Origin: Epiperipatus broadwayi
Lineage: Eukaryota; Onychophora; Udeonychophora; Euonychophora; Peripatidae
Direction of reading: 5' to 3'
Length of the DNA stretch: 64,000 nt
Assembly: GCA_028023455.1 (NCBI GenBank)
Contig: JAQFVV010000043.1
Coordinates: forward strand, 1,301,483-1,365,482
Every line of letters starts with the position of its first letter. The stretch's first letter is position 1. Under the pieces are notes generated by a model. That model was not told where the DNA came from and ran no database searches. It saw nothing but the letters and a program-made list of their open reading frames with translations. The translations under genes were made by a program, and so were the position numbers. Below, piece by piece: positions 32,080 through 42,496 of the stretch.

Positions 32080-32919
32080 TTACAGCCCCGGGTCCGGTGG
32101 ATAATACCTACATGGTTTGAGATTACGGGCATTGTATGTCCCTTTTATGGTATCTCCATCTTTTAATAAATATGCATTTGGGCCACATGTGCGATCAATT
32201 ATAAAGGGTCCCCGGTACAAAGGAAAGAACTTTTTATATACTCTTTTATCTCGGTTACTTTGTTGAGAGTTCCATACCCAAACATAGTTCCCGACCTGGA
32301 AATGTTGGCTTCTCCGATCTGCTCGTAATTTCCATTCTGCCCTTTCTTTAAGGTGGCAGTGTGCCTTGCGTCTGTCAGTTTCAATATTGATTTCACATTC
32401 ATCCATGGGTAATGGCATCTTGATCAGTAATGAGTCCGCTTTACCAAAATGCAAACGTGTTGGTGTCATGCCAGTGTCCACCTTCATCTCTTCTTTAATG
32501 CTGACTTCCTTCTCCGGTTCTTGTGGGCCTTCATCGGCTGGAATGAGGTTTCTTTGCTCATCACACTTTTTCATATTTACTACACTATCTGCTTGCCCTT
32601 CTACTATCATCGGTTTGTCAAGTATTTCTAATCCTCTTTCCTTTTCCATTTCTTTAATTTCTTCTTCCTTTTTACTAGCTGGGGATATTCCAATATGTTC
32701 CTTTATGGCTTCTAACTCTCTCCACATAAGGGCTTTAAATTCCTTATATTCTCTCACTCTTATCTTTTCTTTTTCTTGTCTCTGTCTTGATTCTTCATCT
32801 CTTCTTTTTCTCATTTTCTCCTCATACATTTTCTTCATTTCTTGCATATTCTGTCTAAATATTGCAAGTAACCTTAGACTGAAGTTCATTGATGCTATTC
32901 TGTCATTTTCTGCTTCCAT
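32080..32919 (-). CDS. Gypsy-type ORF: coiled-coil (gag-like) fused to integrase C-terminus
   Basis: An uninterrupted 279-codon frame from ATG to stop. Residues 1 to about 145 are charged, with a strongly predicted-looking coiled coil (RQNMQEMKKMYEEKMRKRR, residues 22-40), and match no known enzyme. From 149 the sequence is TGMTPTRLHFGK, the end of a retroviral-type integrase core. It continues to VGNYVWVWN (209-217) and YRGPFII (235-241), the GPY/F-type C-terminal domain that binds DNA next to the LTR. Protease, reverse transcriptase, RNase H and the integrase catalytic residues are all missing. The frame therefore looks like a gag start joined in frame to a pol end by a large internal deletion. 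An exapted or non-autonomous element gene is possible. Confidence 0.7.
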   Translation of the reverse strand: MEAENDRIASMNFSLRLLAIFRQNMQEMKKMYEEKMRKRRDEESRQRQEKEKIRVREYKEFKALMWRELEAIKEHIGISPASKKEEEIKEMEKERGLEILDKPMIVEGQADSVVNMKKCDEQRNLIPADEGPQEPEKEVSIKEEMKVDTGMTPTRLHFGKADSLLIKMPLPMDECEINIETDRRKAHCHLKERAEWKLRADRRSQHFQVGNYVWVWNSQQSNRDKRVYKKFFPLYRGPFIIDRTCGPNAYLLKDGDTIKGTYNARNLKPCRYYPPDPGL

Positions 32920-33545
32920 TTTTCTTAATATTATTTATTTTCTTTATACTATTAGCATTTGACTACTCCCCATTGGTATATTGGCCCTATAACACTCTTT
33001 CGCTGCCCTCACCTACTCTACATTGCCCTATCTCTATATTGCTGCGTTTAACATATTTAATATATATATTATAGCGAACTACTGGTTACGCGTATAATAA
33101 GCCACTGCTGTCTATGATATATATACTTGTACTTTAACAAAATATTTACTATTAACATATATAACAAGCTTCTGCTGTTTATGCTATATATATAACGGTG
33201 TTTTAATAAATTAAAAATTCAATGCTACTTGCTTTCTCATTTAGCGACTGATTACTTTTTTTTTTCTTGACATATACATATAAAGCAAAATATTTCATTA
33301 GATCCGAGTATTTTCGTTCCTTCTTAAATTACACACATGTCCCTGCTTTCCTTAAATTTGTTATTACGCCTGCTGTCCTTTCATTCACTCGACCCACATT
33401 ATTTCACTCGATTTACATTTTTTTCATTATTTTTATCAAAACAAAATCGTATATATATAGAATAATTAGCCAACTCGAGTAACGAACGCTAAAAGAAATT
33501 TATATGGCGTTATATTTTGCTCAGGGTATATATGGTTTTTTTTTG
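32920..33545 (-). mobile_element. Retroelement 5' leader
   Basis: In the minus sense this lies between the upstream LTR and the gag-integrase frame. ATTTTGCTCAGGGTATAT at 33515-33532 matches TTTGCTCAGGGTATTTGTGG in the internal regions at 45354 and 48278. A tRNA-end-like string (ATCGAACGCTCCA at 33548-33560), which would be a primer-binding site in the minus sense, lies next to it. Confidence 0.5.
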
Positions 33546-33560
33546 TATCGAACGCTCCAC

Positions 33561-34690
33561 GTTGGATTCTAAAGTCCAAATTTCACAGCACCACCTACGT
33601 GACAACGCATCTGATGCTACAACTAGTATAACCTTTTACCGGTGCCTGGTGGTCAGGGAAAAACAAAAGACTCTATACTAAGATAAGTTTGGGTGGCTAA
33701 TTAACATCTATGGATTTATAAAAGAAATGCAGAAAATATATATATAGACCGAGACAGTGATAGGAATCAAATAAAATAAGAGATAAAATTTAGTTTTAAA
33801 TAATTTCACACAATTTATTTATATAAATATATATATATATAACGCCACTGTCTGCTTATATGAGACAGGGACGCGTATTAAATAATTGTTGGCATTTATA
33901 TTTCAGTAATGACAAAAGGTTTTAAAACAGAGTGATATATTCTATTCCTCTGGCTAATAGTGTTACAATAATGTGCTTGACAAGATAGGAACATGTGCGA
34001 GGTGCTTTGAGTAAATAGACAAGTTTAAGACAATATTTGAAATTAAATGTTCTAAAATATTTATTGATTTCGAGAATAGTACGGACTAAAGCTTACTAAG
34101 CAAATGTGGGAATGGGATCAAAGCATTTATTTGAGAATAATAATAATAGATTTGTATTGGGAGGTCAGTATTGCTGATAGTGAATTTATAAAGTTGGAGG
34201 GTGTGACTCGTTTAAGTCACGGATGCTTTGTAAAATAAATATAAAATGAAACAATATTGAAGATCCGGAATAATTACGGAGGGCATCTCACTGCTAACCC
34301 GTAGGAAAGTATTTTGACGAACAGCCGAAACTTAGCGACTGTGTGACGATTGCGTTTAATTCCCAGGGGTGTCATTTGTGAACACCCTCAGCCTGGAAAC
34401 TTGCAATAAGCGAAAAGAACGGACTTTGCCGTGTAAAGAATGCCGTAGTTGTTTGTGTCACGCACTATATCGTAATGCTGCGTTATGTATTTGATGTAAC
34501 AATATCGTACTAGGGTGTTTATTTTGATCGTGTCAAAATTATTTAAATTTTCATCGGTGCCTTGTTTTTTTTTAAGACCAATCGATGTACTGTTACATTT
34601 TATCAATTTTAACAGTATCGTGATTGTTCCTCATAAATTTGTATTCCTCCTAAATTTTCGATTAGGGTGGAATAGCGTAAAAATTTAAAA
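33561..34690 (-). mobile_element. Candidate second LTR, diverged
   Basis: Patches resemble the 29.0-31.5 kb sequence (ACAACGCATCTGATGC, GGTGGTCAGGGA) and the 42.5 kb LTRs (AACGCCACTGTCTGCTTATA versus GCCACTGCCAG). Between the patches the sequences differ strongly, so this is not a simple sister LTR. The end is not defined; TGTTACA at 34589-34595 is one possibility. Confidence 0.4.
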
Positions 34691-34772
34691 ATCACGCTTT
34701 GAGTCACGTTTTAGCGAGAAATTTTCCGAGACAAAAAGTACGGCTAATTCGCACAACAGAAAACTTGAAAAG

Positions 34773-34946
34773 ATGGGAATTTCCAGACACGGGCCAGCAC
34801 TGGAATATTTCTACAGCAGAAAAAAACATCCTGCTGCTGAAAGAAAAGATTGGATTGTGCGGCAAATATATGCAGATTTGAGGTCCGAAACATCTGCTGA
34901 CGGAAAGGTTCACTTCGTAAAGGCAAGCTTGTTTGAGGGATTCTAA
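34773..34946 (+). CDS. Small unrecognised ORF, 57 residues
   Basis: ATG to TAA, with an open frame extending 28 codons further upstream to a stop at 34686. The residues include GPALEYFYSRKKHPAAERK, then DWIVRQIYADLRSETSA and KASLFEGF. Codon and residue use look unusually protein-like for this AT-rich region. I do not recognise a family. It sits between the gypsy-related region and a satellite array, so it may be a fragment of a mobile-element protein. Confidence 0.3.
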   Translation: MGISRHGPALEYFYSRKKHPAAERKDWIVRQIYADLRSETSADGKVHFVKASLFEGF

Positions 34947-34989
34947 ATGACCTTCGTCAAATGTCAAAAATAAAAGAAGTAACTTCAAT

Positions 34990-36300
34990 TTTTATTTAAA
35001 CGTACATCCCTTCTTCTCCCGATAATTGTTGGCGTCGGCAATCAAATGTAAAATAAAAGAAGTAACTAAAATTTTTGTTTAAACGTAACCCCAAAAACCC
35101 CTCTTCTCCCAATAATTGTTGTCGTCGGCAATCAAACAGTCAAATAAAAGGAATGTCAATTATTCTTTAATCATATAGAAAAAAACAAAAAAAACCCTCC
35201 CACTAATTGTCCTGGCCAATCAAATGTAAAACAATCGAAGTAAGACAGTAAATTATTAGTTAAACATAACCCAAATTACTATTCGAACGTACACCGAAAA
35301 AGACTCGCTCTTGTCAATCAAAATTAAAGAAACCTAGACTATTATTGTCCTATTGTCAAATCGAATATTATTTGGGAAAACCCAAATAATTTATAAATGA
35401 AAAAAAAAAAAAAAGAAAGTCAAATCGGTTTTCAATCAAATGGTATCCGATAAAAGTAACTTAAATTTTGATTTAAACATACACACGAACAAAAACAAAA
35501 TGCAAAACTCTTTCTCCCAATAATTGTTGTCGCCAATCACCAAAAAACACCCACCCTTCTCACTAATTATTGTCAGCAATCAAATGTACACCACTACTAA
35601 AAGTAACGTAAACTACTATTCTTTAAACGGTTACACCCCTTCTCCCAATAATTGTTGTCTACAATCGTACACACAAAAAAACACCCTTCCCAGTAATTAG
35701 TGTCGGGAATCAAATGTAAACCGATCAAAGTAAGACCGCAACTTATTATTTAAACGTAATCCAAATTACTATCTGAATCTACACCAAGAAAACACCCGCT
35801 CTTGTCAATAAAAATTAAACAAACAACAACTATTATCGTCCCATTGTCAAAAATATTTATTTGTAGAACCAAAACCATAATTTATAAACGAAAGGAAGTC
35901 CAATCGGTCGTCCATCAAATGTAAACCGATAAAAGTAAAGGTTTTAAATTTTATTTAAACATAAACACACGCGTGTGAAAAAAAAAAAAACAACACTTCT
36001 CCCAATAATTTTTTCGGCAATCAAATGTAAACCTATCAAAGTAACGTAAATTATTATTTAAAGATCCATCATAAAACCCCGTTCTCTCTTGAATTTTGTC
36101 AATCCAATTTTACAAAAACAGTAATATTATTTTTTTAAAAAAAAAAACACAAATTACTATTTGAACACACACCAAAAAAGACCATTTGGTAAAAAAAAAA
36201 AATACTATTATTATCCCATCGTCAAAAATATTATTTGGGAAAAATAATTCAGAAACGAAAAAAAGTCAACTTTGTAAACAAACCAAAAAAAAAGTCAATA
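34990..36300 (+). repeat. Degenerate satellite with higher-order structure
   Basis: The phrase CTTCTCCCAATAATTGTTGTC followed by GGCAATCAAATGTAAA recurs at about 35010, 35101, 35510, 35640, 35685 and 35995, with truncated versions between. A longer block (CAAATTACTAT, CTCTTGTCAAT, TTATTGTCC-ATTGTC) recurs at about 35270, 35762 and 36150, giving a higher-order unit of roughly 450-490 bp. Confidence 0.75.
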
Positions 36301-37160
36301 TTAATAGAGAATTGCTATCCCGGGAACTATATATTAATGTGTTTTTCAGTTAGAAATCGCGCCTCTGGCGGCTGACACGAAGGATCAGATGACAACCAAA
36401 AAACCATTGGTAAGCTCCATTTAGTGGCTCTATCTAGTGATCATTTAAATGCAAGCTTAAAAGCAAGTTATGAGATGTATGATTTGTTTTATTAATATAT
36501 ATATATATATTATTAAAACCAGTCAACACTTAGACAATATCAATAACAATCAACAATTTCAAACTGTTGTCAAAGCAACCTCATTTTAACAATAAAGATG
36601 GAATATATATATATATGTACATCCAAAGTAATTTTTTTATTGGAGCATTAAGCAATAGTTTAAAATGTGGTGATGGCTTTAACTGCAGTAAAAATAAAAG
36701 ACTTATAAAAAATATCTAAACTAGCTCTTCAAAAGCAAATGTATTAATAATTATTTACTGTTTTATCACCTTAAACCTAAATATTTAAATATTATATTAC
36801 ATGTTAAATAATAAGATATAAATATGGATTTAGTACTTAAAAATATTACTAATGGTGATGACTTGAATATAATTGGATCAGGCTTTTATTTTTTAGCTAA
36901 GACAATCTAGATCCATTTATTACCAAATAGAATATGACTACATGAGTTATTTATGCTAATTGCCTTAAAAAATTTTAAGTTTACCTTCAATCTTTTAATT
37001 ACCTGGAAAAAAAATCTAATTGCAAACTTGTCTTTAATTGCAGACCATTAATGTGATCACTGACACATAAATTAATACACCAATAAGGTCCCTTATTTGA
37101 AGTATTACAATTTCCTTCCATTTCTTCTTATTTGCATTGCTGAACTATACATAATATAAT
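36301..37160. other. AT-rich intron with a short GC-richer start
   Basis: 36340-36400 (CGCGCCTCTGGCGGCTGACA) stands out in composition. Nothing else was recognised. Confidence 0.35.
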
Positions 37161-37441
37161 ACACCATATACACCTTAATTGATACTCTACAATTCAGTTT
37201 AACACATGATTTATTTTATCCCCTCTTTCCTACAGTTTCAACTGTCCAGCAATCATCATCGGAGCTTTTGTAAATCTCAGCACCCCTACTCCTTTATTTG
37301 GTTAGGGGAGTAGGAATGCTGAGATTTGTAAAAGCTCTGATGATGACTGCTGGACAGTTGAAACTGTAGGAAAGAGGGGACAAAATAAATCATGTGTTAA
37401 ACTGAATTGTAAAGTGTCTATTAAGGTGTATATGGTGTATT
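37161..37441. mobile_element. Long palindrome carrying family F ribozyme
   Basis: The outer ends ATACACCATATACACCTTAA and its complement enclose arms of roughly 135 bp with few mismatches and a short centre near 37290. The right arm holds an intact hammerhead core. The left arm holds the complementary one with CCGATGA in place of CTGATGA. Confidence 0.8.
37337..37368 (+). ncRNA. Hammerhead ribozyme core, family F
   Basis: CTGATGA, stem II GACTG/CAGTT (one G-T pair) with loop CTGGA, GAAAC, TGTA. Stem I may use TTTGT upstream and ACAAA downstream. All core residues are present. Confidence 0.72.
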
Positions 37442-37501
37442 ATATTAATGTCCCTTATGTTAGATATTCACTTAAAATTAACATTTGTTTAGTTTTCTTA
37501 C

Positions 37502-37636
37502 CTTATTTTCATCAGGACTGAACTGGATTTTGTAGGCAATTTTCATACCTGGAGCTACTTTATTCTCTTTATCAGGAGGTTTAAGAATTTTAAAATATAA
37601 TGATTCCATGCATGTAATTTTAATAAAGCGAGGAAC
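37502..37636 (-). CDS. HYDIN: HYDIN exon
   Basis: The 135-bp exon (45 codons, phase 0 at both ends) lies between TATTAG and GTAAGA. It reads VPRFIKITCMES, then YFKI, then VAPGMK and IQFSPDENK. The closing pattern 'V-PG----Y-I-F-P-E-K' is the usual end of an ASH/HYDIN beta repeat. It continues in frame into the exon at 20298-20497 (DENK then DYSHDI). The downstream intron, about 17 kb, contains the gypsy-like region, the long GAA tract and the interrupted LINE. Confidence 0.85.
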
Positions 37637-37930
37637 CTAATACAAAATTTAAAAAATAACAAATCACTATTGGTAATATTTTTTGTTTGCAGCAAATATA
37701 TAATTCATTTTATGCTTATTATACCTACAAAAGATATTTTCAAAGAATCATAATATAGATATTCTATCTTTGGACAAAGAGGTCTGAAATAGAACTAAAT
37801 ACAGTACCTAGGTTTTGTTTTTAAAAATTACAAATAAATAAAACAGAAAAAAAAATATTTATAAACAAACAGAAAAAATATTTGAGTAATTTTACATTTT
37901 ATATTCAATATAGTAAAAACATTTTAATTT

Positions 37931-38300
37931 ACTAAATGAAAAACTATTTTATATATATATATGTCAAAGCGTTGACCGGAAAGCGAACTCTGGCTGACTG
38001 CTTGGAAGGCAGCTACGCTAATCACTAGGCCACCAACGCTTGACTAAATGAAAAACTATTTTGCAAACTCAGACCGATTGCTTGGAAGGCAGCTACGCTA
38101 ACCGCTAGGCCACCAACGCTTGACTAAATGAAAAACTATTTTACGAACTTGGACCGACTGCTTGAAAGGCAACTACACTAACCACTAGGCCACCAACGCC
38201 TGACTAAATGAAAAACTATTTTGCGAACTCAAGCCAACTGCTTGGAAGGCAGCTACGCTAACCACTAGGCCACCAACGCTTGACTAAATGAAAAACTATT
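37931..38300 (-). repeat. SINE-2 amplified with its target site, 80-bp period
   Basis: The host string ACTAAATGAAAAACTATTT occurs five times (37931, 38043, 38123, 38203, 38283). The first interval holds a near-complete reversed SINE-2. The next three, exactly 80 bp each, hold only its CTTGGAAGGCAGCTACGCTA...CCACCAACGC part. The final copy of the host string is followed by ordinary intron. Confidence 0.88.
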
Positions 38301-38582
38301 TATTTGCTAAAATGAGCAGATATTTCCAAATATTGTTTCCAAAAAATTGTTTTATGGTAGACACTCTAATAAAACCCTTAAAAGTATAATTAGTCTTTCT
38401 TTCTGAATTTAGTATACCTAAAAATATATTTTTTTTCCTACTATATTTTAAAAAATTATTTCAACTTACTATTGATTTTTGCAATTTATTAGTTTTCTAA
38501 TAATAAAATTAGGTGAGATGCAACGGAAATTCACGTTAAATTTTCTTCAATAAATTAAACTTTTGAAATATAATTTTAATTT

Positions 38583-38679
38583 TTTTTTTATACATCAAAT
38601 GCGTTGACCGGGAAGCAAACCCTAGAGCCAGCTGCTTGGAAGGCAGCTATGCTAACCACTAGGACATGAACACTTGACA
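38583..38679 (-). mobile_element. SINE-2 with target duplication
   Basis: AAATATAATTTTAATTT flanks both sides (about 38566-38582 and 38680-38696). The reversed body has CCAGCTGCTTGGAAGGCAGC and CATCAAATGCGTTGACC. Confidence 0.82.
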
Positions 38680-38831
38680 AAATATAATTTTAATTTAAAC
38701 TATTTTTTTCATATATAACCAATTATAGAAACTTTCATTCAATGATAAAAAAAAATTAAAAATCATCGAATAACAATTAATTTAAAAATACTTTTATAGA
38801 CAAATAAAGATAATGGTGTTATTTAACTTAC

Positions 38832-38951
38832 CTTATCAACGTTTCTGAAACTAAGTGGAACTTCAAAAACTTCAAAAGGCTTAAATCTTTGAAATATAAT
38901 TTCTGATGGATATGGCTGAAATAATGGCTCATTAACATTAACATCAGTTGC
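38832..38951 (-). CDS. HYDIN: HYDIN exon
   Basis: This 120-bp, 40-codon exon is bounded by AAAG and GTAAGT and is phase 0 on both sides. It contains EPLFQPYPSEIIFQ followed by PFEVFEVPLSFRNVDK. The run 'F-P-PSE--F--F-PFE-YE-PL--RN-DK' matches the start of the first ASH-type repeat of HYDIN as I remember the family. The splice to the next exon, which begins VPRF, gives the uninterrupted phrase NVDK-VPRF typical of this domain. The intron upstream is about 22.5 kb and is full of mobile elements. Confidence 0.85.
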
Positions 38952-39097
38952 CTTTAAAAATAATAAAATTAAACTTTTTTTAAAAAATGAAAAAGTTTAT
39001 TACAATAATGATTTAGTTATTATTAACAAGATTATAAAAAGCATTTTCTCCCACTAATATTTTGTAATAATAAAATTATGAAAGTAATATCTGACTT

Positions 39098-39225
39098 TAA
39101 CCCACTAAACATCACATGATGATAGATGGGGATTTTATGCACAAGCCTACTGGCATCCATTGATTACTCTGTTTGGCACAAGGTGGCACTACTAGATGGA
39201 GACTTTTGCCTGTTTAAGATCCGAC
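39098..39225 (+). mobile_element. Family A fragment
   Basis: CACTAAACATCACATGATGA joins directly to GATGGGGATTTTATGCACAA and runs to the end GACTTTTGCCTGTTT. No ribozyme core. Confidence 0.65.
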
Positions 39226-39404
39226 TTGTTTATAATTTAACCCATAAAGAAAAATAGAAAAATCAGTAAGGGAAAATTTGTTATTTTATTTATATCTATC
39301 CTTATTTTCCTTGACGTTTTAAAAAATGTTCATTTATAAAACCTTTCCAATTTTATTTATTTATTTTTCAAACTGGCTAAGTTATTTAAAGGAGTTTGCT
39401 ATTA

Positions 39405-39670
39405 ACTGAAAGGAGACCCTTTGATTCCTCTTGGAGGCACCGAGCAGGGCAAATTCCTAATGTCCATCCCATAAGTTCTTGTCGTTGCAGCTGTTATTAC
39501 TACGTGATTATTCAGGGCAAATTCCTAATGTCCATCCCATAAGTTCTTGTCGTTGCAGCTGTTATTACTACGTGATTATTCATATAGTATACGAACATGG
39601 ATGGGCTGCTCACTAACACGCATTAGCCAGCGTGGTGAGTTTATTGGCTTTTTACCTCCGAGTTTAAGAA
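39405..39670. other. GC-richer insert with a 68-bp perfect tandem duplication
   Basis: The 68-bp unit (starting CAGGGCAAATTCCTAATGTC, ending TACGTGATTATT) is present twice without a mismatch (39445-39512 and 39513-39580). The flanks GGAGACCCTTTGATTCC and CACGCATTAGCCAGCGTGG are unlike any other sequence in the window. I do not recognise its source. Confidence 0.8.
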
Positions 39671-40400
39671 TATTTTTTCAATATATATATAATCATTTAT
39701 AAAATCATTTAAAACTTATTTCCTGAAAAAAAACTTTTTCATTCATTATAAAGTCTGTTGTTTTTATAACAAATTACAAAAAGCAAAATATAATTAATAT
39801 TTATTAATTACTATTTTATCTACAAAAATTTAGAAATCTTATATCATTCATTTTTGAAAGAAATTATATTCCTTCTATCAAAAAGCTATTTAATATTGCC
39901 ATATTTAATATAACCATTTCCTTTTTTTAAAATCCATTCACTACTTCCTAACCCTTCTATTTATATCATGTGTTAGAAAAAGAAAAATTTAGATCCAAAC
40001 TTTGAACATTAATGCGTGCATGTGCTTATTAAGGCATTATATATGTTCATAGACAATACAATATTAAATGAATAATTGCTTCGTAAAATGTAAAAAAGTA
40101 AAATAGCTATTTTAATAAATGTCCACTGCGGAGCCAAGGTCTATATAATAGCTGCTCATTAAAAAATAAGTGAGTAAAAAGAAAGTCCTCACCAAGTGAT
40201 GAGGTTTTGAACAGTTTTATATTCTCATATCCTTTAATTAAAAATAGGGAGATATCCATTTACTGACTAATTTTAGATAGTTGGCTGAATTAGCTCTGGA
40301 CCAGCTATTTAAGAAAAAAATCTTAAGCTTCATCAACATAGACATGATAAAAGATCACCAATTTATATCCATTCTATAGAAATGGCATATATTTGAAAGA
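39671..40400. other. AT-rich intron, nothing recognised
   Basis: No exon or known repeat copy was seen. Confidence 0.4.
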
Positions 40401-41104
40401 GATACTATAAAAATGATAAATTATACTAATAAAAGCAGGGATCGAAAACTAAGAGACTATTAATTAAGAAGATAAAATCAAATCTACATAGAGATGGGGG
40501 GGGGTAAAATATTATTTTTATAGAATAATTATTAATAATAATAAAAAGTATATATAAAAGAATATATATAAATATTTTTTTTAAGAAATAAATAATAGAA
40601 AAAAAAGTTAGGAAATTGATAATACAGGGAGTTACATTAAAGGAATATATGAAAAAGAGGCTAAAATTTTTTTTAAAAAAATAGTCAGTTGCAATCATAA
40701 GAAAAGGATGAAAGTTATATAAGAGGTAAGTAAAATAAATAAAATAAAAAGTAAAAATAAAGATAGGAATAAAATATAAATTATTAATAAAAGAATAAAA
40801 TATGTATATAAAAATAAAATAAGGATATAGAAGAACTGTAAAGAAATAGTAGAAAAAGTAATAAAAGAAATAGAAGTAATAGAAATGAAAAAATTAAATA
40901 GAAATGTATAGTGATATGAAAGAATGAAAGTAGAATGATAATTAAATTAGAGGTAAAAATAAAAATAGAATGGCATAAAATAATAATAAATAAATAATAA
41001 ATATAAATTAAGAGATGTAAAAATAAATTAGTTAAAATTAGATGTAATTAGAAATATTAATGTAAAAAATATACATATAGATCAGCATATAAAATAATGG
41101 TTAC
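40400..41104 (+). repeat. Purine-rich low-complexity tract
   Basis: The plus strand is dominated by A and G with few C over about 650 bp, ending just before a family F ribozyme relic. A similar purine-rich stretch precedes the family F ribozyme at 50993. Confidence 0.55.
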
Positions 41105-41129
41105 ATGATTATATGTTTAAATGTTGCAG

Positions 41130-41169
41130 CTCTAATGAAGACTACAGTACAGTCAAAACTGTAAGGAAA
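41130..41169 (+). ncRNA. Decayed hammerhead, family F
   Basis: CTAATGA for CTGATGA and AAAAC for GAAAC. The GACT...AGTC stem II and CTGTA end remain. Probably inactive. Confidence 0.5.
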
Positions 41170-41842
41170 ATAAAGGAGGAATTATATAAAAATTGCATTG
41201 AAGTTTATATGAAGAGAGTATATAGAAAACTTCATCAAAATGTTCTCCTAAATAAAAAAAATTATATTATTTTACAATTAAGCTCAAATCTATATCACAA
41301 TAGCATAAACATTGGTATTAACATTAAGTATCTTCTTGACTGTATTTACTCTAGATATTAAAATATAAGAACGGAGAAAATTCAATGAAAGACTAATATA
41401 TATAACATATCCACTTTTGGATATGTGATCTTCTATTATTTGGATGTATTTTTTACCAAAAAAATTCAAGCATCTAGAAACTGATTGTAGAAGCCAAATA
41501 TTATAATTATACTATTATCTAGAGTCCATTGATTTTATTTAACATTTATATTGACTGCTTAGAATAAAAGTAGATAATGTAAATGTTGAGCTCTAGAAAT
41601 TTAGCAATATGCTTTATATCTGCATTAGTCAACAAATTCCTAGGAATGATTAAATCATTCTTGAAATAAGACTTATAATCTTGGGTCAATATTTTAACTA
41701 AAGTATTGATTAATCAGTGTTAAAAATACATATGTGTATTCTGGAAACTGATTTTATATTTCGGATAACAATTTACTAATGATTAAATTAAAACTGAATG
41801 TTAAGAGAAGCTTTAAACCAAGAAAAAAATAGGAGATAAATA
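41170..41842. other. AT-rich intron, nothing recognised
   Basis: No exon or known repeat copy was seen. Confidence 0.4.
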
Positions 41843-41850
41843 TATTAAAT

Positions 41851-42304
41851 CAGGGGTGGACAATTTTTTGGCTCAGGAGCTGCAGAGGTTGGTGGAGGGC
41901 CAAAGGTTAGCGGAGGGGCCACACCTTTTTTTCACCACACAATAAACACACTACTTTATTCCCTGTATTACCAAAGAAATATTTGTTTGTCCATTCTTCA
42001 TTATACACACGACATTCATCACCGATTTTACATTTTTTTTTGGAGGGTTCATGGTTTTACTAAAGTTGGAAATGCATATATTTGCTAATACAAAGACAAA
42101 ATTGAATTTAACCAGATCAACTGGAAATGCACTGCACATGTGTATTGATGTGGCCATCCTAGTGGAAAACACGAGATGAATCTTCAGTCGCACATGGGAA
42201 GGAAATCTCAGTTTAAAGTTGATTTTTCTGATTGTCTTGGTGGGCCACATAAAAACTTTTACAGAGTCACATGTGGCCCTCAGGTCACTATTTGCCCACC
42301 CCTG
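41851..42304. mobile_element. hAT-type MITE with 8-bp target duplication
   Basis: The terminal repeats begin CAGGGGTGGACAA and, complemented, CAGGGGTGGGCAAATAGTG, continuing into GGGCCA/TGGCCC-rich subterminal sequence typical of hAT elements. TATTAAAT is duplicated perfectly at 41843-41850 and 42305-42312. The 141-codon minus frame across it has no transposase motif, so the element is non-autonomous. Confidence 0.9.
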
Positions 42305-42496
42305 TATTAAATAAAGGGAAAGGGTGTGCAAACTTACTGGATAGGAAATTAGTGTAAATAACAGAAAGATAATCACTAATTTACTTCAAATGAAAAATGG
42401 ATGGCAATACAAAAGAAGCTGCAATATGCAGAAAAATACGTGAAATTAAAAAATATCAGTTTAGCAATAAAATAAAAGAGAGAAGATAAAAATATA

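Noticed and set aside
32366-32962. 198-codon plus-strand frame
   Set aside because: It is the complement of the gag-integrase frame and is rich in Ser, Leu and Phe, as expected for a shadow.
36000-36300. CRISPR-like array in the satellite region
   Set aside because: Repeat units are degenerate and of variable spacing, and the window is a eukaryotic nuclear genome.
41951-42376. 141-codon minus frame as a hAT transposase
   Set aside because: It lacks the BED finger, the DDE region and the dimerisation block, and simply crosses the MITE.
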